From NCBI RefSeq assembly GCF_019578655.1, contig NC_063256.1:11160001-11224000 (forward strand): a stretch of 64,000 nucleotides of DNA. Reading direction: 5' to 3'. Of the stretch, positions 23,901-35,400 are shown piece after piece. How positions within the stretch are numbered: position 1 is the first letter of the stretch; every line of letters starts with the position of its first letter. A program made the translations under genes and the position numbers. A model generated the notes under the pieces. That model was not told the DNA's origin, made no database searches, and saw nothing but the letters and a program-made list of their open reading frames with translations. Source of the stretch: Ricinus communis. Lineage: Eukaryota; Streptophyta; Magnoliopsida; Malpighiales; Euphorbiaceae.

Positions 23901-26900
23901 TGGCAAAAAATAAGATATACTAAGAGATGATTATCTAGTAGAATAAGAATCACCATTGCTACCAAGCACATTGGATTTTGTCTCAGCACACAGATAGAGA
24001 AAAAGAAAAAATAAGTGGTAACAGATCAGAATTGCTTAGCAGCAGCTATCTGATTTCGAGCTTACGAGTTGCGAGAGAAAGACTTATTATTTATGACTAA
24101 TCCGCTAGACACAGTCCAATTTAAATAATTAAAAATTATCCACTTTAGATCTTGAAAATAGAAAGTAGTAGATTGAATATGAAAATAAGCAGAAAAACTA
24201 AATACTATCAAAGAATTCAATACAAGAGCTCACCATTTTTAAACTCTAGTAGAAGGTTAGGAATGTGATTCTGCTTGAGAATTAATTTGTAATAAAAAGA
24301 TTCATTATCTGAAAAGAAAAGGCATTTACTTGGTAGCAATTGAGCATGAGGGTTATAAGGTATTACTCGGTGTCCAAGTATGAGAGAGAGAGAGAGAGAG
24401 AGAGAGACACTTACAACAGCTAATTTATGTTCAATTCGTTTGACTATTCTGGCCCTTTTTGCTCTGGTATCATCTTCAATCATCTTTTCACGATCTTCAG
24501 CAGATGTATCTTTTCCCCACCGAGATTGAGCCTCATAAAACTCTGCTAAGGTACCTGCAAGTGGCTTACCCTCCTCTTCCTTGGATGGGACTGCTTCTAT
24601 TTCTCTGCTTCGAACTTTCTCTTCAACATCCTGAATCTTTTTTGTTAATTCTTGTCTCTCTGTTAAAGCAGCAGCTACACTTGTTGGCAAAAAATCCTTT
24701 CCCCGGTATATGACAATGTAATACTTGTTTCTGAGCAATAAGACACCTCCCGTTAACATCTGAAGAAAAGTACAAGAGAATTTAACACCATTATGGACTA
24801 TGGGGTAACTTTTATCTGTGCGCGTACATCTCTCACAAGTAAAGTATTCCTTAAGTTACAAGGTTAAGAAACCCACAGAAAACCAAATCAAAATTAAGTC
24901 GCGCAATATAAATGACATTAGAAGCTCACCATTCTAGTTTCAAATAAAATGACTAAAAAAGGAGAATCTGAAAATACAAATAATTATCCTAGACAAGAAG
25001 CATGTAATGAAACACACCTTCAACTCGTCAGCCATTAGTTTATTATTCGTATTCTGGATTCCTCGTTTCACAGCAATCTTTGCAACTAAGCTTTTTTCCC
25101 AAACCTTGAGTATTGTAGATGCCAATCCTTGATGATTTCTGTTTCTCCCTAAATGAAACAAGTTGACAAAAAATTCAATGGACTGAATTTGACACTGGAA
25201 AATGAAGATTGTACTTAAGATGATGAGCACTACCAAGGGCAAAATGACAAGGAAGTTTTTTAGCGAGTTTCCGCAAATTAGTCATCTCTGCATTTGTAAG
25301 CCTAGATCTCATTCCAGTAGGAAGAAGCCTGAAAGGTGTTTTATAATCAGGAATTTTGGGAGGAAGTAGGTCAGCATCCACTGGTAGTATTCCAGTGCCC
25401 CACCACTCTTCAAAACGAGGGCCAAGACTATCTAGGAAGCTGTCATATTCAATTTCCTCTTCTGTCATATCCTTACTATGGTCCAATCTTCTCATAGCCA
25501 GTTCCCTCTTTTCTGCAGCCGAAGGTGCAACATTATCACCTTTCATTGTTTCACTGCCAGCAGAAGAAACATCCGGGATAAAAAGAGCATCTCCTTCTCT
25601 ATTAACTGGTTGAGTTTTAGATGGAGGCCCTTCATAACTACTACCACGGTACACAACCATGACACTTCCTGCCCTCCATATAACTAATCCTCCTGTTCGA
25701 CGCTGATCATCACTAGAAACAATAAGTTACACATTCCAAAATCTTCTCATCTAGCAACTAAACCTATCAAAAGAAATATAGCTACAGAAACATCAAACAT
25801 TGATAGACCCCCAAAAGTTGTTACATCAGCCTGCTGTGGCTCTGTTTGGCCTTGCTGTGGGAAACTTACTTTTGCAAAAAATAAAAAATAAATAAAAGCT
25901 GTATGAAAAGCAATTTGAAAACGTAGTTTTGCTGTTTTATATGACTATACATGCAAAATTTTGTTTAAACCCAAAAATTTTGAGCTCTAATCAACATGAT
26001 TATCTTAACAACAGCAACTCCAAGAATGCATACACAGGCAGAGGGAATACAATCAACCATGCAAAATATAATATAATTTTTTAAAACAAAAGCAGCCAAC
26101 CTCAGTAATCTCATGGGCAGTTTTCATATCATGAGCTAACACCTCATGAAACTTTAGCCTAACCAACTCATTCTTTCTCCATTTATCATGAATCTTTTCA
26201 ACAACTTCCTTAGTAAGTCCAGCTTTCGGGACGTTTACTCTCTCTCTTAAAAACATTCCCATTCTCCTTAACCTCCTCAATTCCTCGTCTTCAATTGTCA
26301 ATTCCGCCAATGTCGGAGCTTTAACAACTCTTCTCCTCTCCCTCTCTCCCTCCTCTTTCTCTCCCTCTCTTCTTACCTTTTCCTTCCTTTCCCATGGCAA
26401 CACCAAGTCATCATTATCATCTTCTTCATCATCTTTAATGAAGATTGTGTCTGGTCTAACCCATTCTCTTTGTAATAAATCTGCTAATCTTTCCTCTCCT
26501 GTTACTGCAATTGAATCTCCACCATTGGGTTTATACTCCATATCTCCTTCTTCTTCTTCATCGTCCGATCCTAATCCTAAGTTCCTCAATCGGAGAACGA
26601 TTCTCTCAATTGCATTTTGACCTTTGTCTTTAGTCAAAGACTGAATCTTTTTATCCTGAGCGAGTTTTGGAGAGGTTTTCACAGTAGGAGGAGGAGAGCT
26701 ATGAGGGGCCCACTTGGAGAGCCAGGGGGACTTGGGGTTATTAGGTTTAGGGTTTTGGTTGGTTCCAAGTGAAGAAGAAGAAGAAGAAGAAGAAGAAGAA
26801 GAAGAGAAAGGTCTGTTGAGAGGGTGAAAAGAGGGTTTTTTAGGGGTTTTAGAGGAGAAGAGTGGGAGTGAGTTTCTCAGTGGTAATTCTGTTAATCTTG

Positions 26901-26922
26901 CAGTTGTTGTAGAGAGTGCCAT
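20913..26922 (-). CDS. EMB1865: CRM-domain organelle RNA splicing factor (EMB1865-like)
   Basis: Nine exons, in order: 26101-26922, 25234-25702, 25018-25148, 24415-24759, 23699-23855, 23327-23619, 21744-21803, 21275-21355 and 20913-21128. They join in frame to 857 residues (Arabidopsis EMB1865 is about the same, from memory). The N-terminus is Ser/Thr-rich with few acids and an 11-12-Ser tract, suiting a plastid transit peptide. Three CRM domains (the YhbY-like group II intron-binding fold) lie at about 205-298, 400-500 and 615-722. CRM2 and CRM3 keep the Gly-rich loop ([16 protein letters not shown]) and all three end in a YRG motif; CRM1 has PKAG at the loop. A coiled segment ([19 protein letters not shown]) and an acidic tail with EDEAS repeats follow. 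Likely role: splicing of organellar group II introns, essential for embryos. The last exon may be alternative. Confidence 0.92.
21040..21147 (-). repeat. 36-nt minisatellite spanning the exon 9 acceptor of the CRM gene
   Basis: Three tandem 36-nt units at 21040-21075, 21076-21111 and 21112-21147. In the protein they give three EDEAS motifs spaced by 12 residues. The exon starts at 21128, inside the third unit, so part of that unit is intronic and carries the splice acceptor ATGCAG. The first unit contains the same ATGCAG, at 21057-21062. Confidence 0.85.
24382..24407. repeat. (GA)13 microsatellite in CRM intron 4
   Basis: On the gene strand this is a CT tract starting about seven bases after the 5' splice site GTAAGTGT. 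Pyrimidine tracts this close to a donor can influence splicing, and length variation is expected. Confidence 0.9.
26771..26804 (-). repeat. Trinucleotide (TCT)11 coding for poly-Ser
   Basis: A GAA run on the plus strand, read as Ser codons in exon 1 of the CRM gene. It lies in the presumed transit peptide, so length changes are probably tolerated. Confidence 0.9.
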
Positions 26923-27506
26923 ATTCTCTTTTTATTCAATGTTGATAAATTGGTTTTTGAAGTTGCTTCATTTGGTTTTGTTTGGATGATGAGAAAATTT
27001 GAGGAAGAAAGAAAGGAAGATAAAAGAAACCTCCTTTTTTAGAAGTCCTTCAGAAGAGGAAGATAAGATCTTTTGTTTGATTAGAAAGTTTGGGATATTT
27101 TTGTTTTGTTTTGGTGACTTGGCATGGAACTGCAGACATGGCAGAAATTTAATGTTCTAAAAACATTTTATTTTAATTTTTCAAATGAATATTTATTTTC
27201 TTATTTTTAGTTAAAAATATTGTTTTAGTAAAATTCCAAATAAAACTACATTAGAAACTATTAGCAATAAAAACAGGAGTTAATCACTGCAAAGTCTTTG
27301 ATGTTGTGTCATAATAACTATTGTTTTTCTTCTGTTTTCTTTTAATTGTTTTTCTTCTATATCATAATTAAGTTAATTAGTTCTTAAGTTTTATATTTGT
27401 AAATTATAATAATTAAAATATTTTATTATTAACCTATTAATCAATAAATAAGAATTAATCCTAGAAAAGTTAATTTTACTAAATAATATTTTGAATAAAT
27501 TTCACT

Positions 27507-27643
27507 AAATATTGTTAAAACTGAAATTTTAAGTTTAAAATTTCAGTTTCAACAGTATTTAATTTATTTGTATAAAGTCTATAATTTAGTTTAAAATTTC
27601 AGTTTCAACAATATTTAATTTATTTGTATAAAGTATATAATTT
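27507..27643. repeat. Palindrome overlapping a 56-bp tandem direct repeat
   Basis: Arms 27507-27532 and 27535-27560 are reverse complements with about two mismatches around a 2-base centre. The right arm starts the first of two head-to-tail 56-bp units (27532-27587 and 27588-27643) that differ at two positions by eye. No ORF or known element was recognised. Confidence 0.85.
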
Positions 27644-28117
27644 TGATATCTAACAAAACATAAATTAAATAAAAAATTACTGGCTCTAGCTTTTCATTGT
27701 AAGCACAATATATTCAAAGAGTCTAAGAATATCATTAATTAATTAATTCGATATCTCCAGATTTTTTTAATTCAAATTCAGAAATCATATATATAACTAA
27801 AATAGCAATTACCATTTTCAATAGTTTATTCCTTTTACAAAAGTAACTTAGTTAAAAGTGCAGCACAAAAATTAATATTTAAAAAAAAAAGAGATTGAAT
27901 TATTTGAAAAATGTCTTTATTTTAAAATAGGCCATTAATAGAATTATTAAGACACGTGGATTCTTTCAAACATGTAGATCTATTTTATTATTTATATCAT
28001 ATCTAAATTTAAATAATTAAATATTAATAAATAAATCTTTAAAATGCATAACATATTAATAATAAAATTAGAAATTTTTTTAAAAAATTAAAAATAATAA
28101 AAACGCATTACCACAGT

Positions 28118-28235
28118 CTCGTCATCGCCACTCTCGCCATTGCCACCACTGTTGCTGTTGTCGCCATCGCCACTATTGTTTCTGTTTTTGCCATCACCAC
28201 TGTTGTTGTTGTCGTCGCCATCATCACCGCATCAA
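28118..28235. repeat. Degenerate trinucleotide-rich tract (GCC/ATC/GTT)
   Basis: Irregular runs of GCC, ATC, ACC, TTG and GTT triplets stand out against the AT-rich surroundings. There is no long reading frame, so it is probably decayed simple-sequence DNA or an old TE fragment. Confidence 0.5.
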
Positions 28236-29487
28236 TAACCAAAAATAAATCTCCACCGTTGCTATTGTTGCCCACCTTATCTTGTTCTCACAAAATTAAT
28301 AGATCAAGCACTAGATAAAATGGTGGTGTTGGTGGCTTGTTTCAATGAGTTAGAGTTCAAGTTCGAAATGGTGAAGTTTGATGAGTCGTGCTTGATTTCT
28401 GTTGAGATGTTGGGTTTCTACATTTTCTTGATTTTCTTGTCACTGTTTTGCTTGATCGAAGAAGAATGATTGTTGAGTGTTGGATGTTTTGCTTGATTGA
28501 ATCATATTTTAATAATGAAAGAAGAAGAAGAAGAAGAAGAAAAATAAATTAAAAAAACAGCAGCATACAGTGAATTTAGCAATGGCGCGGGTTAATGCAG
28601 TTGATCTTTTTCAAAGGGAAAGGATAATTATTTTTAATTTATTTTATTTTTAATTAATTTAGTTATTTATTCAGGCGGTTAAATTGGCCCATAGGATGAA
28701 GGACCATACATCCTAAATGGAAATTTTAATTCGTTAACTTTTGAAATGTAATTGGATTTATGGATATTTTTTAGTTATTCATTGAATAATAAATCACTGC
28801 AAGTGACCGAGATATATGATTTAAATAATAAAAAATTAAATATTTAAAAATTATATTGAGAATATCTAGAAAAATGAAAATAAGGCATGATATAATTTGA
28901 TCATTATGAGTAAACCTAAAATTTTTATGGACCGAGCCAATCATTAATTTCACCATGGTAAATTTTGACCCGTTAACTTTTGAATTGATTTGTACCTTAA
29001 AAAAAAAATGTAAAAATGACATTGGACCATTTTAGAATGAACATCCCCAAATAGTTGAAGGTTTTTTCTTTTTTTAACCTTAAGCCAAGAGAAAACAAAA
29101 GAATAATTGATAAAGTATTATTTGGAACATTATCAAATCCATTTTAAAGTTGAAGAGAGCTTTCGCAAATGCAATGGATGCTCTAATTCACTAATTGCTT
29201 AATTTGCAAAATGTAAATGAGTATTATAATAGACTTCAGATCAGAGATCAATTGCTTCCTGTATCACCCTTCCTCTCTTTCTCTTTGTCGATTAGATAAA
29301 TAAACAGGAGTCCAATAACAGCATGAAGGTGGCCAAAGTAAGGACTTTGTAGTAGGAGATTTGTGTAACCTATTTTAAGTGGAATTAATTCTTTGTACAG
29401 GAAATTGTGCAATGAGGATGATAATAACAATAGCAATAATAATAAGATGATGAAGAAGAAGAAATGAGGTTAAAATGGCCACTCATT

Positions 29488-32400
29488 TCACAGCCCAGAA
29501 GACATTCTGCTAAAGGAAGTTGATGAGCTAAAAATTTCCTGACCAAGCTCCTTTATTTTCTCTAGTAGAAGTGTTTGCTCCATCTCAAGTTGTACCATGT
29601 ATTCTTCTTGCATCTCCTCTATGCCTTCCATCTCACTCAAAGCAGTTGATAGTCCTTCGAGATCGCCGTCCTCGATCAATGAATGAAATTTGATCATCAT
29701 CTGTTTCATCTGATCAAGTTCGCATAGCTAGTCATTAGATGTACTGTTTCAACTTGATTAAAACATGTTGCAGAATGTGAATGATGTTACAGACCAACAA
29801 ATTGTGATCTAAGAACAAGACTCAGAAATTAACTTTTTATATTACATGAGTACAAAGTCACACTAAAATTTTGGAGAAAAAATGAGGTTTTAAATGCTTC
29901 AGATATACCATATAGCCATCTTAAATCACAAATATAGTAATTTTAACAAAAAGCTTAAAGAAATCCATGGCCTCAAATGAAAGTAAGATAATAAACAAAT
30001 AAATAAAAGTAAATCTTCCATTGTCACCTGACTAGAAAACTGGTGTGATTTAGTTAAAGATGCTTCAGAATCCAAACTAGGTCGCTTCTGAATTTCTGGA
30101 ATTTTCCTAGTAACTTTAACATGGATCTCTCCCCTCTTCACTCCTTGCAGTGGTATCCACTTGTCAGACATCTGGTTTGGTGGCAATCCCTGATATTCTA
30201 CAACACAGTCACCTATGCTTGATGTCGGCAGCAAAGCATTGTGGTCTTTCACATGTAACATCAAGGGGCTGCCATCATCAGGGAACTCTAAGGTCTGATT
30301 CCACTGAGGATTCAGAGTTTTATACATAACCTGAAAGGAAAGCCATGGAATATTAGGTAAATAATTGAAATGCAAGATTCAATATAAAAATGTAGACAGG
30401 TAAAACGTTGTTGTGTAAAAAACGCCTTCTTGAAGTAAATGAAAAGCAAAGCATCTGAAAATTCTAGCTAGTAATATCGTTATTGCTCATTAATTGGGTG
30501 TTCTAAACCTTTGTTCTCTTCTTCAAGTTTCCATATTGCACCCTGACATATGGATCGCTTGTCCCTCTAAGATCAGCAGCAATAAGGTCCTTTGCTTCAA
30601 TTAGAACAAGTTCAATCCATCCATTCTTTGAACCTGCAATAGAACCCTAAGAGTATCCAAGGAAGAAACAAAATAATTAGAGTAGAACTGCTGACCTAAA
30701 GGAGTTGTAAGCTACCAATATACTCATAACATTGGCAATCTATAGGAAATGACCAAGATGTAACTAGTTTGAAGCTAACAAATGCATACCTTTGAGCCTT
30801 CATAATCATCAACTCTCACTGCTTCAATTTGAAGCCTCAATTCTCCAGAGCTCACTTTTTCAAGGGGAACCCACACGTCCCTTATTGAACCCTCCACCAG
30901 TCCTTCCAAACTTACTCGTGCACTACCCATGCCGTCATCTCCAAACATTTCTTCGCTATAACATTTAATCATAAGGCACTCCCCACCTTCAATCTCATCA
31001 AATTCAAACTTCTGATTCCAGATGGCATTAGAAGCAGTTGCAGTCCTTGTTCTCTGAATAGCCTGAAGGAAGGTGCAAGACGCAGTCACAGTTATTCAAA
31101 AATCTCCGCATGTACTTGGGTAGCTTCATGGATGTAACAATTTTTTGACCATGATTTAATATGTAAACATCATCAAATGGTGACAGAGAAACCTACCTTT
31201 CCATACTGCAGTTTAACATATGGATCACATTTTCCAGATTTTTCTTTTGCGCTAAGATCCTTTCCCTCCACAACAACCACATTAATTTTTCTTCCTGTTC
31301 TAGAAACAAGATTTGATAATCCAGTCATTGACTTTCGAGAGCTAACAGGGAACTTGTTGAAGCTATGTGAGCCATCGGAGAATTGCCATTCTTTCAACAC
31401 AAGCTTGACTATCAACTGCAAGATGCAAATAAATAATAGAAATGCCATGCTGTCATTTCATCTTTTAGTCATAAAATTTTAAATCAGTTACTTAGCATCA
31501 ACTTCATACTGGAAAATGATTGACAAAGACAGAGTGTTACTTATTATTTGGCATTGAGATTGACTGTTGGCCAAAAGAATTTATGGGAGTATGAAAGTCT
31601 TGCAAATATAGTAATAACAGCATGTAATAATTAAGAGACTAGAGAGAAATTACCATTCATTTATCTAAATTTAAAATTGGTAGTTAGAAAGAAGAATGAT
31701 AAATAAATAACTGAAGCATCGCTAAATTATGTGCTAATGCTAATCCAGGCTCCAATATTTCTTGATGGTCGGAAAGAAATAAATCTCAGTACATAACAAG
31801 AAAATTTAATTAGAAGGGAAAACAAGCTGGAGTCATTTTGGGTGATAAATTAAAACATAAGGATTTTATATTGAAAAAGAAAAGAAAAAACCATCAGAAA
31901 CAGTTCTAGTAATAACTAAGTAGCCATATGCAAGTTGTACCTCCCCTGAATTAACACCCTCAAATGGAACAGCCATCTCCACTTCTTTTCCACAAATCTC
32001 AGCAAGCTCAGCAATTACCCCTGAGTTGTGCCCTACTGCCCAAAACATTGTTGAATCATCTGCAACATACTTTAGCTGCCAGCAAGCCAAAAAATAATTA
32101 TATTAATCCATGCTGTGAACACGGTTAAGTTAACTGATATGCAGAAAATCCTTTCTGAAATTAAAACAAGGATGCTTAGACAAACAAAATTTAATGCGAC
32201 AGTAGTTGCTTTCATATAGTTGCATTATCAATATAGTTATTGGTTTAATTATAAATTTTAATCGTGAATTTTTCATGAAAGAGAAATTTGCTTAATTGAT
32301 AGTGTAAAATATATGTATTTGCTTATGTAAGCCATTTATGATATATCATAGGATTCTTATTGGATGACTTAACTGAAGGAACCCATAAATTAGACTTCAG

Positions 32401-35400
32401 TTGCATTTGATGTTTAACCTCAACGGAACTATGAAAGGCAGGGAAAGAAGGTCTATGTATCAAAAGCAGAATGCATCATGACAAATACAATTGATATTGA
32501 GCAACATGTTAAATGCGTATAAAACACCAGAAATAATACATATCCTGCCCCATGGTTAGGATAATGCATAAAACATGCCATAACAACTCATTTGCATGAC
32601 CTAGAAAGTAGAGAGGACCTCTTTAATATAAGACAGAAAAGGATAAACTTCATTCATACCTTAATCTCGCAACTTGCTAAATAGTCAAACTTCACATTGT
32701 TGGGGGTACAGTTATAAAGATGAAAACGAAGAATTCCAGTTTCTTCATGTAAAACCATATTAAATGTTGAATCCCATCTTGGACTTGAGCCTGGTCTGAC
32801 ATTGGTTCTCCTTGTTAACTGTTCAAGCTCAACCTCCACAAAAGTTTGCAGATCTTTATCGTCAAAATGCTCTTCTGAACTACAATTTACAGAACAATTC
32901 TGTTGCTTTCTTGAAGGGCTTCCTCTAAAGGGACTCGTACAAAGTTTTCTAGCAGAAATGACTGTCACGTGAATAACTCCGCCAACAGCCTTTTTCCTTA
33001 AATCCACTGCTGGTAAAGAGTAACAACGGCGGCGAGGTTCAACCATTGTCTTAACTAAGGTGTCAGTGAGAATTTTGACCTGGATTTTAGGAAGAGATCA
33101 AAGAAATTAAAGACACCATTGTATAATAAATAGCCTTGAGGATACATGGTGAGAAATATCCTTTTCCAAAGGCATTACAACCATAGGGCAGGAGAAATTC
33201 CATAAAATGAGTATAAGCAATATTTGATGAAGCACCGAGCATGTAACAAGTTGATAGCAAAGAGGAAATAATCAAACAATGGCCTATCAGTAGACCAGTT
33301 CGTGGGTCCAAGACTCCAAGCACCTGTTCAGACAGCCTAGACATTATCCAGGCTTGGTTAAATACTAGAATTTGAGGGTTTATTTTGTATTGTGCATGAG
33401 TTTATCAGTTTACACACTGCAGGCAGTTTATATACTGTCCTGTGTCCCCAGACTACATTAGTCAAAGGAGTCTCTTAATTTTTGAGACATTAAAAAGGTC
33501 ACTGAAAATGGTCTTTGTCATCTTCTAATGTTTAATTCAAAGATTTTCATTTATTTTATGAGCCCTCGAGTTCTAAGAGTCATATAAGACTTTTTTCCAT
33601 GTTCTAAGAGTCATATTAATCGTATTCAGTTTTACGCATATTACTTGGGAATTATTGCAGATCCACTAGTATCTTTCCTAGGAATAGATTTACTCAAGGT
33701 CAGAGGTGGTGTCATCTCACGCCTTCTGTCAAACATAATCGCTTCGTAAATTTTGGGGAGACCTGAACAGGGGCAGGAGTTCAACAAAAACTAATAAAAC
33801 GACACTCAATCTAAATGGAATTCCTATCTGTGCAAGAATATGATCAGTTAAAAAACAAACCAGCCAAGAAGAAACCCCAGGCAGCTCTGTAGCAGGTAGG
33901 GATTGGCTTCCGCCACTTCCAAAGGCCACTCCTATTCTTACTTCTGGAGCTGATATAAATGAGTACAAGATTGCTCTTCCATCCACAACAGGCATCAAAA
34001 GAAGCTGCAGGAAAGAAAAAAAGATGGATAACTCGAACAGTAACTAAGAAATGCAGAAAACTGCCAGAGTCAAAAAATTTCAAACATTTAAAGTTCAGAA
34101 TCTGCAAATGTAATCAACAATAATTTAAGGGCAATGCAAAATTGACAGTTTCTCTCATCACAAAGCAGCATTTAGAAATTAGAATCCCTGTCTGACAACC
34201 CCACGAAAACTGAAAAGAAGTGGCTTGTTTTATTGAAAAGAAGTCAATCTATTGGATAACTACAATGAAGATGCTAACTCTGAGGAAATCAAGCTCAACA
34301 ATTAACAATCAAAAGAATGAATGAGAAGTTCTTTTGATAAATTTTCAGCTAAGACATGAGAAGAAGAAGCAAATAATTCTTTAGGATTTTATTCATGAGT
34401 CATAATGCTATGTGTGCTAGGCAACAAAAGGGAGAGAATGTCGGTAATTCTCATTTGTAGTTCAAGTCAGCCCTTCATAGACACCATAAGTGCACATTTG
34501 CAAAATACACATCCTGTAACAACTAGCATAATATATGTTCTTGACATAAAAAGTGGAAGGCCGTGACAAGGTGATATACAGGACGCCCTTGGAGTAATTC
34601 TACGTTGAAAAATAATATAAAAAGAATGTTGCTAACAGTCCATTCCACACTGATGGTGAGTTACTGAAGCTCGGCAGAATATTTTATGAACAAGAAAAGC
34701 AAAAGGAAATGGAACAAATGAAACTTGAGGAATTAAAGGACATATCAGAGAAGCATTGGAGGCAAAGAGGAGAGAGAGGCAAGGAGAAGGAGGAAAGAAA
34801 GATGAGGAATATACTACCTGTTACCATGGCAAGAACCATGGACATAGCTATTGAAGAAGGCAAATATAATCTTTTATACATTTAGCTGATAAATGTTAGT
34901 CATTGCATGGCTAGAATACACTAAATCGTACAGCTCAATCACAAAACTATAAATGCATAAACTTTCACTTGGAGTTGATTCCCATGTCAAATATGTTCTA
35001 ATTTATAAAGGAGGTAATATACGACGGTCCCAATGTATATATAAATAGTATAAGTATAAAGGAAAATAACAGATCTTCACAGCAACTTTTGCATCTAAGA
35101 ACTAGGAGATACAAATAAACATAATTCTAATATATTCACCATGCAGTGTCCGTTTCTGCAAGAGAACTTCATAATCAAAGTACTAAATCAAATGCATGGC
35201 AATCCATCAAATAATATAACTAAATTAATTAAAAGGGGAGGAAGAGAATTGTTTCACATACATCGCCCTTTATGTGGAGGCTGTTAATAACAATCCGAGC
35301 AGTTCCCATAGGCTTGGCCAGCTTAGCCAGCAGCATAATGCTTATGTCACTGGTATCCCAATCAAAACCGATACGCATAAACCGCTGTAGCAATGCACAA

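Larger units (their letters stand above)
26923..29487. other. Intergenic between CRM gene promoter and C2 gene 3' end
   Basis: The left 150 bases hold the leader of the CRM gene. The rest is AT-rich, with a palindrome/direct-repeat structure at 27507-27643 and a (GCC/ATC/GTT)n-rich tract at about 28118-28235. A 49-codon plus-strand ORF at 28320 has no recognised features. Two similar segments ending CGTTAACTTTTGAA (near 28733 and 28973) suggest an old duplication. In Arabidopsis a SAWADEE homeodomain gene lies at this position (memory); none is visible here. Confidence 0.5.

Noticed and set aside
33087..33344. 85-codon minus-strand ORF between C2 gene exons 7 and 8
   Set aside because: Exon 7 (ending 33861) joins exon 8 (33079) directly in frame with the conserved SSWL|VKILTDTLVK sequence. 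This stretch is intronic.
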